This document shows positions 23,229 to 33,049 of a DNA stretch of 64,000 bases, piece by piece. The position numbers and the translations under genes are program-made. The DNA is from Anisodus tanguticus. Its lineage: Eukaryota; Streptophyta; Magnoliopsida; Solanales; Solanaceae. Location of the stretch: NCBI GenBank assembly GCA_034509755.1, contig CM067547.1:46402859-46466858 (forward strand). The letters are read 5' to 3'. Numbering within the stretch: position 1 is the stretch's first letter; the number at the start of each line of letters is the position of its first letter. The notes below the pieces were generated by a model. That model was not told the DNA's origin, searched no databases, and worked only from the letters and a program-made list of their open reading frames with translations.

Positions 23229-24600
23229 CACCACACAAAATTCAACATAGTTGTGTATCTCCTTGTCGCAAGACGTTGCTTTTAAAAGCAAGAATTTTTT
23301 TTAGGAAAAAAGGTTAAATATAGCTTTCTATTTTTTTATTGCTAATTTTATCATATGTTTCACAATGCGACCAATTGAGCCCTACCATCAATAAATTTCA
23401 CACACATACCTCTATTTGGACAAAAATCCCCAATCGAACAAAATTATCTACTCACAAAGAGAGATAACATACTTCCTTTGTTGACCCGCCCGACCCACCT
23501 AATACATTTGGAAAATTAATGGAGGAAAAATAGGAAACGATTGTATCAATTTTCCCCATTAATGAATCCCTCCAGGAAATAGTTGTACCAGAACCTCCCA
23601 TTAATGAATCCCTCCAGGAAACAATTGTACCAAAATCTCCGATCATTGAAGCTGTTGAAAAGATTGTTCAAGCAGAGCCAAAAACACCGCCGCTAAATCG
23701 GCCAACAATTGTTCTTCCAAATTGTTCACTGCATCTCCACCTCAAAACACCAACTGAACCACCATGAACCCCAAATTTTCAGCCATGTAAATTCACCATT
23801 GACCACCGTCCCTTTTTCTTAAATACCAAAAACAGAAAGACAGAAAAAGGGGACACGGACGGAGGTGAGAAAAACAGAGAAAAAGAAAGGGAGAGATGCA
23901 GGGGTCGGAGACGTTTTCATCGTCCAAAGGCCACCGCAGCTCCACCGGTCTCATCGTCGGACCACCCCTATTCCAATTATATATTAGATGAAATGTACCT
24001 ATCAGTAACGACTATATATAATGATAATCTTGGTTTGTTTTGTGGTTTTATCTGGAGAAATCCATAAAATCTGGTTTAGACCAGATTGTGAAGAATCTAA
24101 TAAAGAATTGTCCGCCGAATCGAAAACCTTTTAGGGCTGTGTTTAAAGGTGAAATCTGAGGTGGATTTTAGAGTTTCATTATTCCATTGTTTGTGTTTTT
24201 TGTTTCTTTTTTTTCTTCATGAAAAAAGATGAAGGTGGTGACGATGATGATAGGTGGGTCGGGGTGGATCAACGGAGGGAGTGCTTTATTTTTTTATAAT
24301 TAGATAATTTTGATCAATTTGAGATTTTTTATCCAAGTAGAAATATATGTGTGTGAAGTTTGTTGACGACAGGAGCTTAATTAGCCGCATTGTGAAATGA
24401 AGGATAAAATTAATCAATAAAGAAAATAGAGGGATATATTTGACATTTTCCCCTTCTTTTTGTTGTAAAGGAATTACTTGCAATTGATGAATTCTCAAAG
24501 GATCATTACAATATTATCCTAGAAGAAGTAAAAATATGAAATTCATGTTAAGATCATAATTCAAATTTAATTTGTACATTCAACGATTCCCACAAATATA
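23229..24600. other. Intergenic, mostly unassigned
   Basis: Contains a short degenerate forward frame (23527-23766, listed separately) and AT-rich sequence. Around 23900-24250 the composition is more mixed (GTCGGAGACG, CCACCGCAGCTCCACC), but no protein family is recognised on either strand. Confidence 0.45.
23527..23766 (+). pseudogene. Unrecognised acidic, proline-rich frame with internal duplication
   Basis: From just after a TAG stop the forward frame stays open to TGA at about 23766. It contains two copies of a 14-15 codon unit (PPINESLQETIVP and a variant), then an EAVEKIVQAEPKTPP-like part. The duplicated DNA unit is TTAATGAATCCCTCCAGGAA. There is no start codon after the stop and no known domain. 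It may be a fragment of a gene or a chance frame over a 45-bp duplication. Confidence 0.3.
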
Positions 24601-25022
24601 GGGTGTGTTTGGTATGGAAGAAAATATTTTTCAATTTTTTTTACATTCGGTTGGTCAAAATTTTGAAAAATATTTTTTTCTAGAAAAACAAGTTTATTAA
24701 AAATGAAGAAAATGACTTCTCTAGTGGAGGTAGAAAAAACAAGTTCCACAAGTGTCATTCCACATTAACTGTGTCCTCCCCACCCTCTAACACACCTCAT
24801 CGTCACTCTCACCCACGTAGCCCCAATCCACACCACCTCTACCCCCACTCCCACCTCCCATCGTATTATTTTTCTAGATTATACACAACTGCTTTTAGAA
24901 TAATATTTTTGCTTACATACCGAACACAAGAAAATAAGTAAAAAATTCACTTATTTTTCTGAAAACAATTTCCAAGAAAACATTTCTCATGAAAAATATT
25001 TTCCTTCCTATCCAACACACCC
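24601..25022. mobile_element. MITE with long inverted ends
   Basis: The left end GGGTGTGTTTGGTATGGAAG and the right end CTTCCTATCCAACACACCC are inverted relatives; pairing continues as GAAAATATTTTTC against GAAAAATATTTTC. ATA lies outside both ends and could be a 3-bp target duplication. A truncated relative starts at 36887. No coding capacity (422 bp). Confidence 0.7.
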
Positions 25023-25638
25023 ATAGTATTTAGTTTTTTTTTGTTTGTGTGTGTCTATAATAATAAATTTTAGTTTACATGGGACTTTTAATATATTTTA
25101 CAAAATTATTTTTATGAAATATGTTTGTACAAAATAATTTTCTTGTTTATTTGTTCTAAAAAAAAGTTTTTTAAAGATTTTTTATTTTGTTCTATATACT
25201 TTTTACTTTCAGAAAAAATATTTATCAATGATTTTTGACCAATTATAATCTTAAATATTTTCAAGTATTTTCATTCACGTATAAATGGCAAGTGTGTAAT
25301 ATTATTGAGATTGTTACACTAATTTGTATTCGAAAAGTTAGCTATTTAGTTCATAACTTAGATATATTCTGATAAAATAAAAGCAAACGAAAATGGAAAG
25401 TATACCTTAGATGAATTTTGGTTTGAATTCTGATTTTCTATTCAAATGATGCCAGTCAGAAACCATTACAAATGGGGAAAAGGGTTAAAAATATATATGT
25501 ATTTTGAATAATTAACTATTTTTATCCTTCGTTACAGGTTGGAATCAAATTTATGCCTCCCATTAGCAAAATTTTTAAAAATACCCTAATCAAACAAAAT
25601 CACTCAAATAACACAATTTAACTAAAATTATTCACTCT
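25023..25638. other. AT-rich intergenic stretch
   Basis: No gene or repeat boundary seen. The final CTTATTTTAATC (25639-25650) is one half of the direct repeat that flanks the next element. Confidence 0.45.
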
Positions 25639-25650
25639 CTTATTTTAATC

Positions 25651-26555
25651 TATAGCTGGCCAGTGGGCCGGGCTCGGATCTGGTGGGCCGGATTTGGCGG
25701 GGTTGGGGTCGGGGCAAGACGGGCGAAGGGGGTGGGGTCGGGTCTGACTGGGTTTGGCGGGACTTGCTCCAGTCCCGTCCCGATCCCGATCCCGTCGGAA
25801 TCGGGTCGGGGCGGGTTCCGGCGGTTTTTTTTTTCCAATAACATATGTATAAAAAAAACTCAATAAACAAGACAAGATAGTGTAATAAAAACATCACAAG
25901 GCTGTTTTTGTGCCTCTTATATTATTTAATAGACATATGATTTTTTTGTAATACAAATACAATTGTCTAAATTGCAACTTTGTGGTGTTGTCCAAAAGTT
26001 GCAAATTACATAATAAAATTGCAATTAAAAAAATTACATTCTCAAAAAAAAATGTTCTAATTGCTTGATAATTTCCTGTGGTTCTTCGGTTGGAATTGGT
26101 ATTTGTTGGTCAAATTGATCCATGTCGCTTCCACTACCTTCGGATAAGATTTCGTTGTAGTTTTCGTCTTCTTCTTTGTTGATCTCCGGTAGACCGCACC
26201 TTCTTCGCTCCGCTCGTATCCAATCTCTGAATAATACTGCAATTTTCAAGCTGTCTCCAGCTAATGAGTGTCTGTGGTCTCCTATTTGATATCTGTCGGC
26301 AGAAAAAGCGCTTTCAGACGCAGTTGATGACGCTTGAATGTTCAAAACATCTCGGGCCATCATTGAAAGTGTCGGAAAGGTCTTCTCATTTCCCCTCCAG
26401 TATTTCAGCAAGTCTTCATGTCTATCTTCATTGATAACTTCTTGGTACGGTACAGAACCTGCAAAACAAAAATATCCAACTATGATTTTGGAGGTGCGGG
26501 TCGGGGTCGGGGCGGGGTCGGATCAGGGTCGGGCCGTCCCGGCCCACTGGCCAGC
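25651..26555 (-). mobile_element. Short hAT derivative with 18-bp perfect inverted repeats
   Basis: The ends carry exact inverted copies of GCTGGCCAGTGGGCCGGG (25655-25672 and 26538-26555). CTTATTTTAATC is present outside both ends (25639-25650 and 26556-26567); on the left four extra bases (TATA) separate it from the repeat. Subterminal zones are rich in GGGTCGGG-type repeats. Inside lies only the last part of a hAT transposase, so this is an internal deletion derivative. The interior from about 25978 to 26470 matches 55505-55995 in the decayed hAT element. Confidence 0.8.
26034..26411 (-). pseudogene. hAT transposase C-terminal dimerisation domain
   Basis: An uninterrupted frame of 125 codons encodes the hAT C-terminal (dimerisation) region: KYWRGNEKTFPTLSMMARDV, then ASSTASESAFSADR, then HRHSLAGDSLKIAVLFRDWI, and an acidic tail. 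In full transposases this domain follows the RNase H-like catalytic core, which is absent here together with the BED zinc finger. The frame reaches upstream without a clear start codon of its own beyond the Met at the end. It cannot transpose by itself; dimer formation with a full transposase is conceivable but inferred. Confidence 0.75.
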
Positions 26556-26567
26556 CTTATTTTAATC

Positions 26568-27044
26568 GGCAACCCCCCCCCCCCCGCACACCTCCAAAAT
26601 CATACCTTTTTGTACTTGAGCCCGTATTACTATGGTAGGCAACACAAAATGCACTTTTTTTTATTAAACCAATGCACTTCAAATAGGATCGCGTAGGCAT
26701 ATTAATTGGAGTTTGAAATTATAGTCTTGCGATTATAAAATAATATTTTACGATTTTAAATTCTAAATAGTAGGAGTTAATACATAATTCAAATAAGAAG
26801 TCGCATAATAGTTAAAATTTTAGTTATTTTTAAAATCCCAAATATTATAAAATTAATTAAATAATAATTTTATCAAATATAAGTTTATTCTTAAAGAGTA
26901 AAAACAACATTGTGCTAGGAGCTTATATATACATAAAATAGATATAAATACTATAATATATAAATAGATAGATATTGTCATTAGAAAAGAATTAACGAAA
27001 GAAAGAGTAAATAGAATTATGTTGTGTGTCCAAAAAAGGTAAAA
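26568..27044. other. C-run and AT-rich intergenic
   Basis: A run of about 16 C lies at 26572-26586, followed by AT-rich sequence without recognisable genes. Confidence 0.5.
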
Positions 27045-27680
27045 TAGAAAAGGATTATAGTTTTGAAATTATAATTTCTAGATTAATTTATCCCACCAAA
27101 GTAGGATAAAATTATACCAAGCTTGATGGATTAGATGGGATATCCAAGACTAATAGCATGTTTGACCAAACTTCTAAATTTAGCTTATTTTCAAAAATAG
27201 GAAAAAGTGTTTTTCAAAAAAATATTGTTGACGAAAAGCAGTTTATGTTTGACCAATTAATTTTGAAAACACTTTTGAGCAACAATTAGTGTTTGACCAT
27301 GCTTTTTAAAAGTACTTTTAAGTGTATTTTTCTCAATTCAAAAAAGTATTTTTGGGCAAAAACTATTTTTTCTAGTTTGTGAAAAACAATTTCTGCTACT
27401 CTCAAGAAGTACTTATTTTCTCTCTAAAAACTTGGCCAAACACCTCACTTTTTTAAAATAAGCACTTATTAAAAAATAAGCAATTTAGGTGAAAAATAAG
27501 CTTGGCCAAATAGGATATAAGTTTGAGAGAACTTTTATAGTATATTGTTTGGTTGAGTGTATTATTTATTCTGGAATAAAGTTAGACCTTCAACCAATCC
27601 AACCAAATAAGGTATAAAATTTATCCAAACTTAATCTGGATATCCCATCTTATCCCCGTACCAAACGACCCTTAAATTCT
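27045..27680. mobile_element. Nested MITEs
   Basis: The outer halves are inverted relatives: GATGGGATATCCAAGACTAAT near 27132 against AATCTGGATATCCCATC near 27640. The inner part, about 27160-27520, has its own inverted ends (TTTGACCAAACTTCTAAATT on the left; AATAAGCTTGGCCAAAT on the right). The pattern is one MITE inserted in another. No coding capacity. Confidence 0.5.
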
Positions 27681-27925
27681 CTGCGAATAGTGTGCGCTTA
27701 ATTATGTTGTTCAGAGTTGAATTTCAACCACCTTCATGAAAACCCGCTTTGTTGCTCTTTTCTTGTAGTATATGAAAAGCCTTCTCACCTTATAGTATGA
27801 GCTCCTTTAACCACTTTCTCTTTCGACTCCCATACGTCTATTCCATTTTGTTTTTCTTTTCCTGAAACCCTTACCTTTCGCTCCTCCCAATCTCATCTGG
27901 TAACTTCTTTTTCTTCATTTTTTAC

Positions 27926-28176
27926 TCTTATGTGTTTGCGTCCTGTGATGTATGCTGCTATGTGTATTTTGTTTATCTTATTTACGTGCATTAGTTATTG
28001 CTTCTTTTTCATAATTTGCTATCATGACTTAGTCGCTTTGTTTGTCTTACTTTGCTTGTGCTTTGTCTTGAGCCGAGGTTTTCTCGAAAATAACCGCTCT
28101 ACCTACCAAGTTAGAGTTAAGGTCTGCGAACACTCTACCCTCCCCAGACCCCATATTGTGAGATTCCACTAGGTAT

Positions 28177-28209
<33 letters not shown>

Positions 28210-28210
28210 G
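27926..28210 (+). mobile_element. 5'-truncated 3' end of an RTE-type LINE
   Basis: It shares TATGCTGCTATGTG, TTGTTTATCTTATTTA, GCTTTGTCTTGAGCCGA and GAACACTCTA in order with the reverse complement of 53293-53640, the 3' UTR of the larger LINE in this window. It ends in about eleven TTG units (28178-28210), the tail type of this family. The tail abuts a Copia gag frame, so the fragment was inserted into or next to the Copia relic at 28211. Confidence 0.7.
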
Positions 28211-30060
28211 CAGTTTCTAAAGGGCCTTAATGAGAACTATGATCAGGCTAGAAGTCAAATTCTGATGACTAGCTCTACACCAAGTCTCAACAAAGCTTAT
28301 TCCATGTTGATAGAGAGGGAAAGTCAAAATATCCATGACTAGTACATCTACAACAGGTGATGGAGTTAAGTTGACTGCTTTGTTGGCTGGAAGAGGAAAC
28401 AATTACCAGAAATCAAAGAAGAATTGACATTTGTTGTGTGATTTTTGCAAAATGAGAGGACATGTAGCTGAGAAGTGTTACAAATTGATTGGCTATCCAT
28501 CAGATTACAAAGGAAAGAAGGAGAATGTCAATGCTGTCAGAGAATGTCAATCCTAACCTACATGGAGGCAATGCTGGATTTAACAGTGGTTTTGGAATGG
28601 GAAACGTGCCTAGGGCACCACAACTCACTGATGAAAAGCATGAGAAGATCATGATGATGCTTGACAAGGAGGAAACTTCAGGAAGCATGGCAAATATGGC
28701 AGGTATTGATACCAATTCTTTATCTAACACAGAATATGTAAAAATGGATAGTTGACAGTGGTGCAACAAATGATATGACTGCTAGTTTGGGTATGCTATC
28801 TGATATTGAGAAGGTAATAGCAGATAAGAATAGGAATGTGTATCTTTCTAATGGAGATATGACACAAGTGTCTCATACTGGGAGATGCAAAATCACAGAA
28901 ACAGGAATAATTGGAAGTGTGTTTTATGTGCTAGAATTTAAGTATAATCTCTTATCAGAATCCAAGATAACTAGAAAACTACATTGTTTTGTCTCCTTTT
29001 ACCCTGGTTTCTGCTTATTCCAGTACCTTACTACTGGGAAATTGAAGGGAATTGGTAGAGAGTCAAAAAGATTATACCTACTGGCACCACCTGTAAATAC
29101 TAGTACAGATTCAACAAATAAAGAAGCACATGAGGAAAGAATAAAGGCTCACAGTGCACAGAGGAGGATGATGATATACTAATGTGGCACAGGAGATTGG
29201 CTCATGCATCAAGTGGATCCATGAAGAATTTGCTTGGCTGTAAATTAGAGGAATGTAAAACAGTTTTGTCTAGTTGTGAAGTGTGTCATTTGGCTAAGCA
29301 ATGTAGACTTTATTTTCCTTCTAGTAACAGTACTTCAAGAAAAACATTTCAGCTTCTACATCTAGATGTTTGGGGATCATATCATACATCTACATTTGAT
29401 GGGAATAAATACTTTTTGAATGTGGTTGATGATTACTCTCATGTTACTTGGATTTTTCTGCTTAAACATATGAGTGATGTGTTGTTGATGTTGAAACCTT
29501 TCTTTAAGATGATTCATACTCAGTTCCAAGCAATAGTTCAAGTTATTAATATCTGATAATGGAGGAGAGTTTGTAAGCAATGCCATGCAGGAATTTTTGA
29601 AAGAGTTAGGGATTATTCACCAGAAAACATGTGTGCATACCCCTCAGCGGAATGGCACAACTGAGAGGAAGCACAGACACCTGTTAGAAGTGGCTAGAGC
29701 ACTGAGATTTCAAGGGCACATACCTCTACAATTTTGGGGCTATTGCATCCTAACTGCAACCTACTTAATAAATAGGTTACCTTCCACAGTTCTGGTGGTA
29801 AATCATCCTATGCTGTTTTCTTTGGTAAACAACCATCCCTTAATCATCTTAGAACATTTGGTTGCTTGTGTTATGCTAGTTGTCTGCCTAGGGTGGATAA
29901 GTTTGCACCTAGAGCCATTCCTTCTATCTTCATGGGATATTTTAGTGTTACCAAGGGTTACATGCTGTTTGACTTGCACAAAGGTTTTTCATCAATAGGG
30001 ATGTCACATTTAGAGAGCACACATTTCATTTTCAAGCTGCTTTCCCATCCTTTGATATAG
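28211..30060 (+). pseudogene. Copia gag-protease-integrase remnant
   Basis: At 28430-28480 the zinc knuckle reads CDFCKMRGHVAEKC (C-x2-C-x4-H-x4-C). At about 28742-28790 the protease motif is WIVDSGATNDM. WHRRLAHASSGSMKNL at about 29183-29235 starts the zinc-binding integrase N-terminus, followed by CEVCHLAKQC. The integrase core shows HLDVWG (first Asp), SDNGGEF near 29552 (second Asp, in another frame) and RNGTTERKHRHLLE (Glu) around 29650-29690. At least four frame changes or stops separate these parts, so the copy is dead. Confidence 0.8.
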
Positions 30061-30419
30061 GTGTTGATGTATCTACTCCCCTGACAGATATTGTTTATAC
30101 TTCACCATTTGATAATTCTTCTGAGAATACTGATTTTTATCCTGAAGCTATTGCCTTACCCCCAGTCACTGCCTCACCTCCAAGTCTTGGTAATTTAGAT
30201 GTCTCATCCAGTAATGATGCCTCATCTAGTGGTTTAGTTGAATATTTGGTTGCCTCACCAAGTTCACAAGACACTAATCATGTTCATGCTAATCCTGATC
30301 CACCCTTGTTACCTTTGCTTCATCCCAGCAATGACTCATTAAGGAAATCACAAAGGTAAATCAAGGAATCCATATGACACTCAGATTATATAACTCAAAA
30401 GACTGCTAACACCATCTTA

Positions 30420-31330
30420 TATCCATTGGAGACTCTATCTCATATGCAGGGATTTCTCTACCTCACAAGTCATATTTAAGTGTGCTTTCTTCTATTTATG
30501 AGCCCAAGTCTTATTAGAAAACTATCAAAGATAGTAGGTGGATAGAGGCCATGAATTCAGAACTACAGGCCTAACATCAAGTTGACAACTCAAGAGTTGG
30601 ATGTTCTGATAGAAGATGTAGATGATAATCTGTTGGAGGATAAATCACAATACCAAAGGTTGATTGGTAAAATGTTGTATTTGACTCTAACTAGGACAGA
30701 TGTTGCATACTCAGTACAAACACTAAGTCAATTCTTGCAGTAGTCTAAGAAATCTCATTGGGATGCTACAGTCAGGGTTATGAAGTACATCAAGAGGCAG
30801 CCAGCACTGGGCATCCTACTAAGCAATGTAGTATCAAATAACTTGATTGTTTTTTGTGATGTAGATTGGGCTTCATGCCTAAATACAAGAAAATCAGTTT
30901 CAGGATTCATAGTTAAGCATGAGAGCTCATTGATCTCATGGAAGTCAAAGAAGCAAAATGTGGTGTCAAGGAGCTCAACTGAGACAGAGTATAGAAGCAT
31001 GGCTAATGCAGTTTCAGAAGTGGTTTGGATTACAACACTGTTGAAGGAACTGGGAAGTGAAGTGGTTGAGCCAGTGGTGGGTATATTGACAGTAAGGCTG
31101 CACTGCAGATAGAAGCAAATCCAGTATTCCACGAAAGAACAAAATATATTGAGATTGATTGCCATTTCATTAGGCAAAATATTCAAGCAGGATTGATTAA
31201 AATAGTCCATGTCAGCTCAAGAGATCAATTGGCAGACATCCTTACAAAAGGACTGCATAGAACACAACATGAGCACTTGGTTGGCAAGCTTTGTGTGTTA
31301 AATGTTTTTGCACCCACCAACTTGAGGGGG
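30420..31330 (+). pseudogene. Copia RNase H remnant with RT core deleted
   Basis: At about 30568 the sequence jumps from an RT start (MNSELQ) straight to a position beyond the YADD motif (KLTTQELDVLIED), so nearly all of the reverse transcriptase is gone. The RNase H part is well kept: FCDVDWASCLNTRKSVSGF, SSTETEYRSMANAVSE, then HVSSRDQLADILTKG at about 31205-31250. Two or more stops remain. Confidence 0.75.
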
Positions 31331-31672
31331 AGTAATGAGATAGGTTGAAATGTTCAGTGTGTGAGAAGTGAGGGGTGTATTTGTTATTAGTCAATAATTA
31401 GAAGGATAGCTAAGCGATTAGTTAAGTGAGGTTGTTAATTAGTTAGTTAGTAGATATTATATTAGGACTACTACCAGTCAATGTAATGCAACGATTTTCA
31501 TTTTCTTTAAATCTATGGTAACTGCTTCTTCTCTCTAAGCTTCTTCAAGCTTGACTATGGTGTTTTGCAGTTGTTGCATGTGAAATTCAATAGTCGATTC
31601 TTTGAATCTCAAATTTGAAGAGTAAATGTCTATTGGATACAAATTAGTTATTTTAATTACAATTTGATTAGT

Positions 31673-31760
31673 ATAGTACTTCCTCCGTTCCAATTTAAAT
31701 GTCTTAGTTTGACTTGACATAGAGTTTAAGAAACAAAGTAAGACTTTAAATGTCTTAGTT
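31673..31760. mobile_element. MITE fragment
   Basis: TACTTCCTCCGTTCCAATTT is a typical Stowaway-like end; the piece also repeats AAATGTCTTAGTTTGA twice (about 31698 and 31747). The other end is missing, so the element is truncated by the neighbouring TRIM. Confidence 0.45.
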
Positions 31761-32079
31761 TGATCTTGGGCCTAACTCAACCCCAAAAGCTAGCTCATGA
31801 TGAGAGGATAACCTAAATCCATTTAAGGAGTCCAAATTCTCATTTCACAACTGATGTGGGAGAATCAACACCCCCGCGCATGCCCAAGACTGGACAATAT
31901 ATGATGGGGGCCCAACATCGAGTAAACAATGAATTGGGATGTGTATACTCTGATATCATGTAAAGAATGAATTTTGGGTCTAACTCAACCCCAAAAGCTA
32001 GTTTGTGAAGGTAAGATTGCCCAAGTCTATATAAGGAGTCCAAATTTCCATTCCACAACCGATGTGGGACTCTTCAACA
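31761..32079 (-). mobile_element. TRIM (miniature LTR element)
   Basis: On the minus strand an LTR of 121 bp (32079-31959) starts TGTTGAAGAGTCCCACATCG and ends TTCTTTACA. It is followed at once by TGATATCAGAG, one mismatch from the initiator-Met tRNA primer-binding site. After about 88 bp a purine-rich GCGCGGGGG precedes the second LTR (31870 to about 31761, 5'-complete, end decayed). There is no coding capacity. All parts of a terminal-repeat retrotransposon in miniature are visible. Confidence 0.75.
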
Positions 32080-32590
32080 GGAAGCATGTCTCACTCAGGA
32101 GAATCTGCAGAGAAGAGGAATTGCTTTAAGTAATAGGTGCTATATGTGTGAAGAAGAGCTAGAAACAGTCAATCATCTCCTCATTCACTGCAAGCTGGCA
32201 AGACAATGTTGGGAGCTCTTTTTAAATATGTATGGTGTCAAATAGGTAATGCCTCCCAATATTAAGAGCTTGTTGGAGACATGGCATTATCAAGAAATTG
32301 CAAAAAGTAAACAAGCAATTTGGAACAATTCATCTTTGCATTTTATGGACAATTTGGCTAGAAAGATATAAGGTCTGCTTTGAAGGGAAAGGCAACATAT
32401 ATTCAGGATTAAAAATAGTTGTCTTTTGAATTTGTATTTCTGGTGTAAAAGCAGTGTCATGGAAAATATGGAGCAATGTATGAACTTTCTTGAAGAGATA
32501 GGTGATTTGTAGTTTTGCTGTTTCAGTGGTGGTGGTTGGACTTTTGTATCATGTACCATCTTGGTACTTTTTTTTAATAAAATTTTACCT
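32080..32590 (+). pseudogene. L1-type LINE 3' end (zf-RVT region)
   Basis: The forward frame reads ACLTQENLQRRGIALSNRCY, then MCEEELETVNHLLIHCKLAR: the cysteine/histidine zf-RVT domain found at the C-terminus of plant L1 reverse transcriptases (C-x2-C...H-x4-C). A stop follows at about 32247 (AAATAG) and there are frame changes after it. The 3' end has TTTTTTTTAATAAAATTTTACC, like the short 3' UTR of such elements. The RT itself is absent. Confidence 0.7.
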
Positions 32591-33049
32591 TATCAGAAAA
32601 TGGATATTTGACGTTGCTGAGAACTGGCGCTACTAGGAAAAGACCTATGATGTGCTGAGACCTGGCGCTACTTGAAAAGAGCTAATTATGTGAGGTAAAA
32701 CAGTAAAATGTTAAAAGAATCTGATGGCTTATATTTATATCATCAGTATATTGGTTAAGCATTTGGAAGAACCACACTGATACCAATAATAATAATTCTA
32801 AAATTTATTTCCAATAGCGAACTGATATACCGATATACCAATACCGTTTGACCAATAACATTTTTATCAGTTCAGATTTTCGGTATCGGTATTTCAGTTT
32901 ACACTTTTCCCTTCAAGCCTCGTGAACCTTGTCGCTTTTTTTGAGCTTTTTGGTTTTAAAACCACTGATAGCGATATAAAAATTTACATTACCTTGAAGC
33001 ATGTTTCTCTTTTTGTCTTTTGTTTTTCGCTTTCATATTGCAGATTGAA
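32591..33049. other. Intergenic with short direct repeat
   Basis: GCTGAGAACTGGCGCTACT and GCTGAGACCTGGCGCTACTT repeat 40 bp apart near 32617-32672. Nothing else is recognised. Confidence 0.4.

Larger units (their letters stand above)
28211..31580 (+). mobile_element. Decayed Ty1/copia relic, second family
   Basis: The domain order is as in Ty1/copia: gag UBN2-like end, CCHC zinc knuckle, protease, gag-pre-integrase, integrase, and RNase H, then the polypurine tract TTGAGGGGGAG (about 31322-31332). A 3' LTR probably follows, TGAGATAGG onwards, with an uncertain end near 31580. No 5' LTR is visible; the left end is replaced by the LINE fragment. It is unrelated in sequence to the Copia at 512-7128. 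Confidence 0.8.

Noticed and set aside
25640..25897. Proline/arginine-rich minus-strand frames
   Set aside because: They are shadows of the GGGTCGGG subterminal repeats of the hAT derivative; open in several frames for compositional reasons.
28014..28172. Independent SINE of the TTG-tailed type
   Set aside because: The same sequence occurs at the 3' end of the RTE LINE at 53287 together with upstream LINE words, so a truncated LINE 3' end explains it better.
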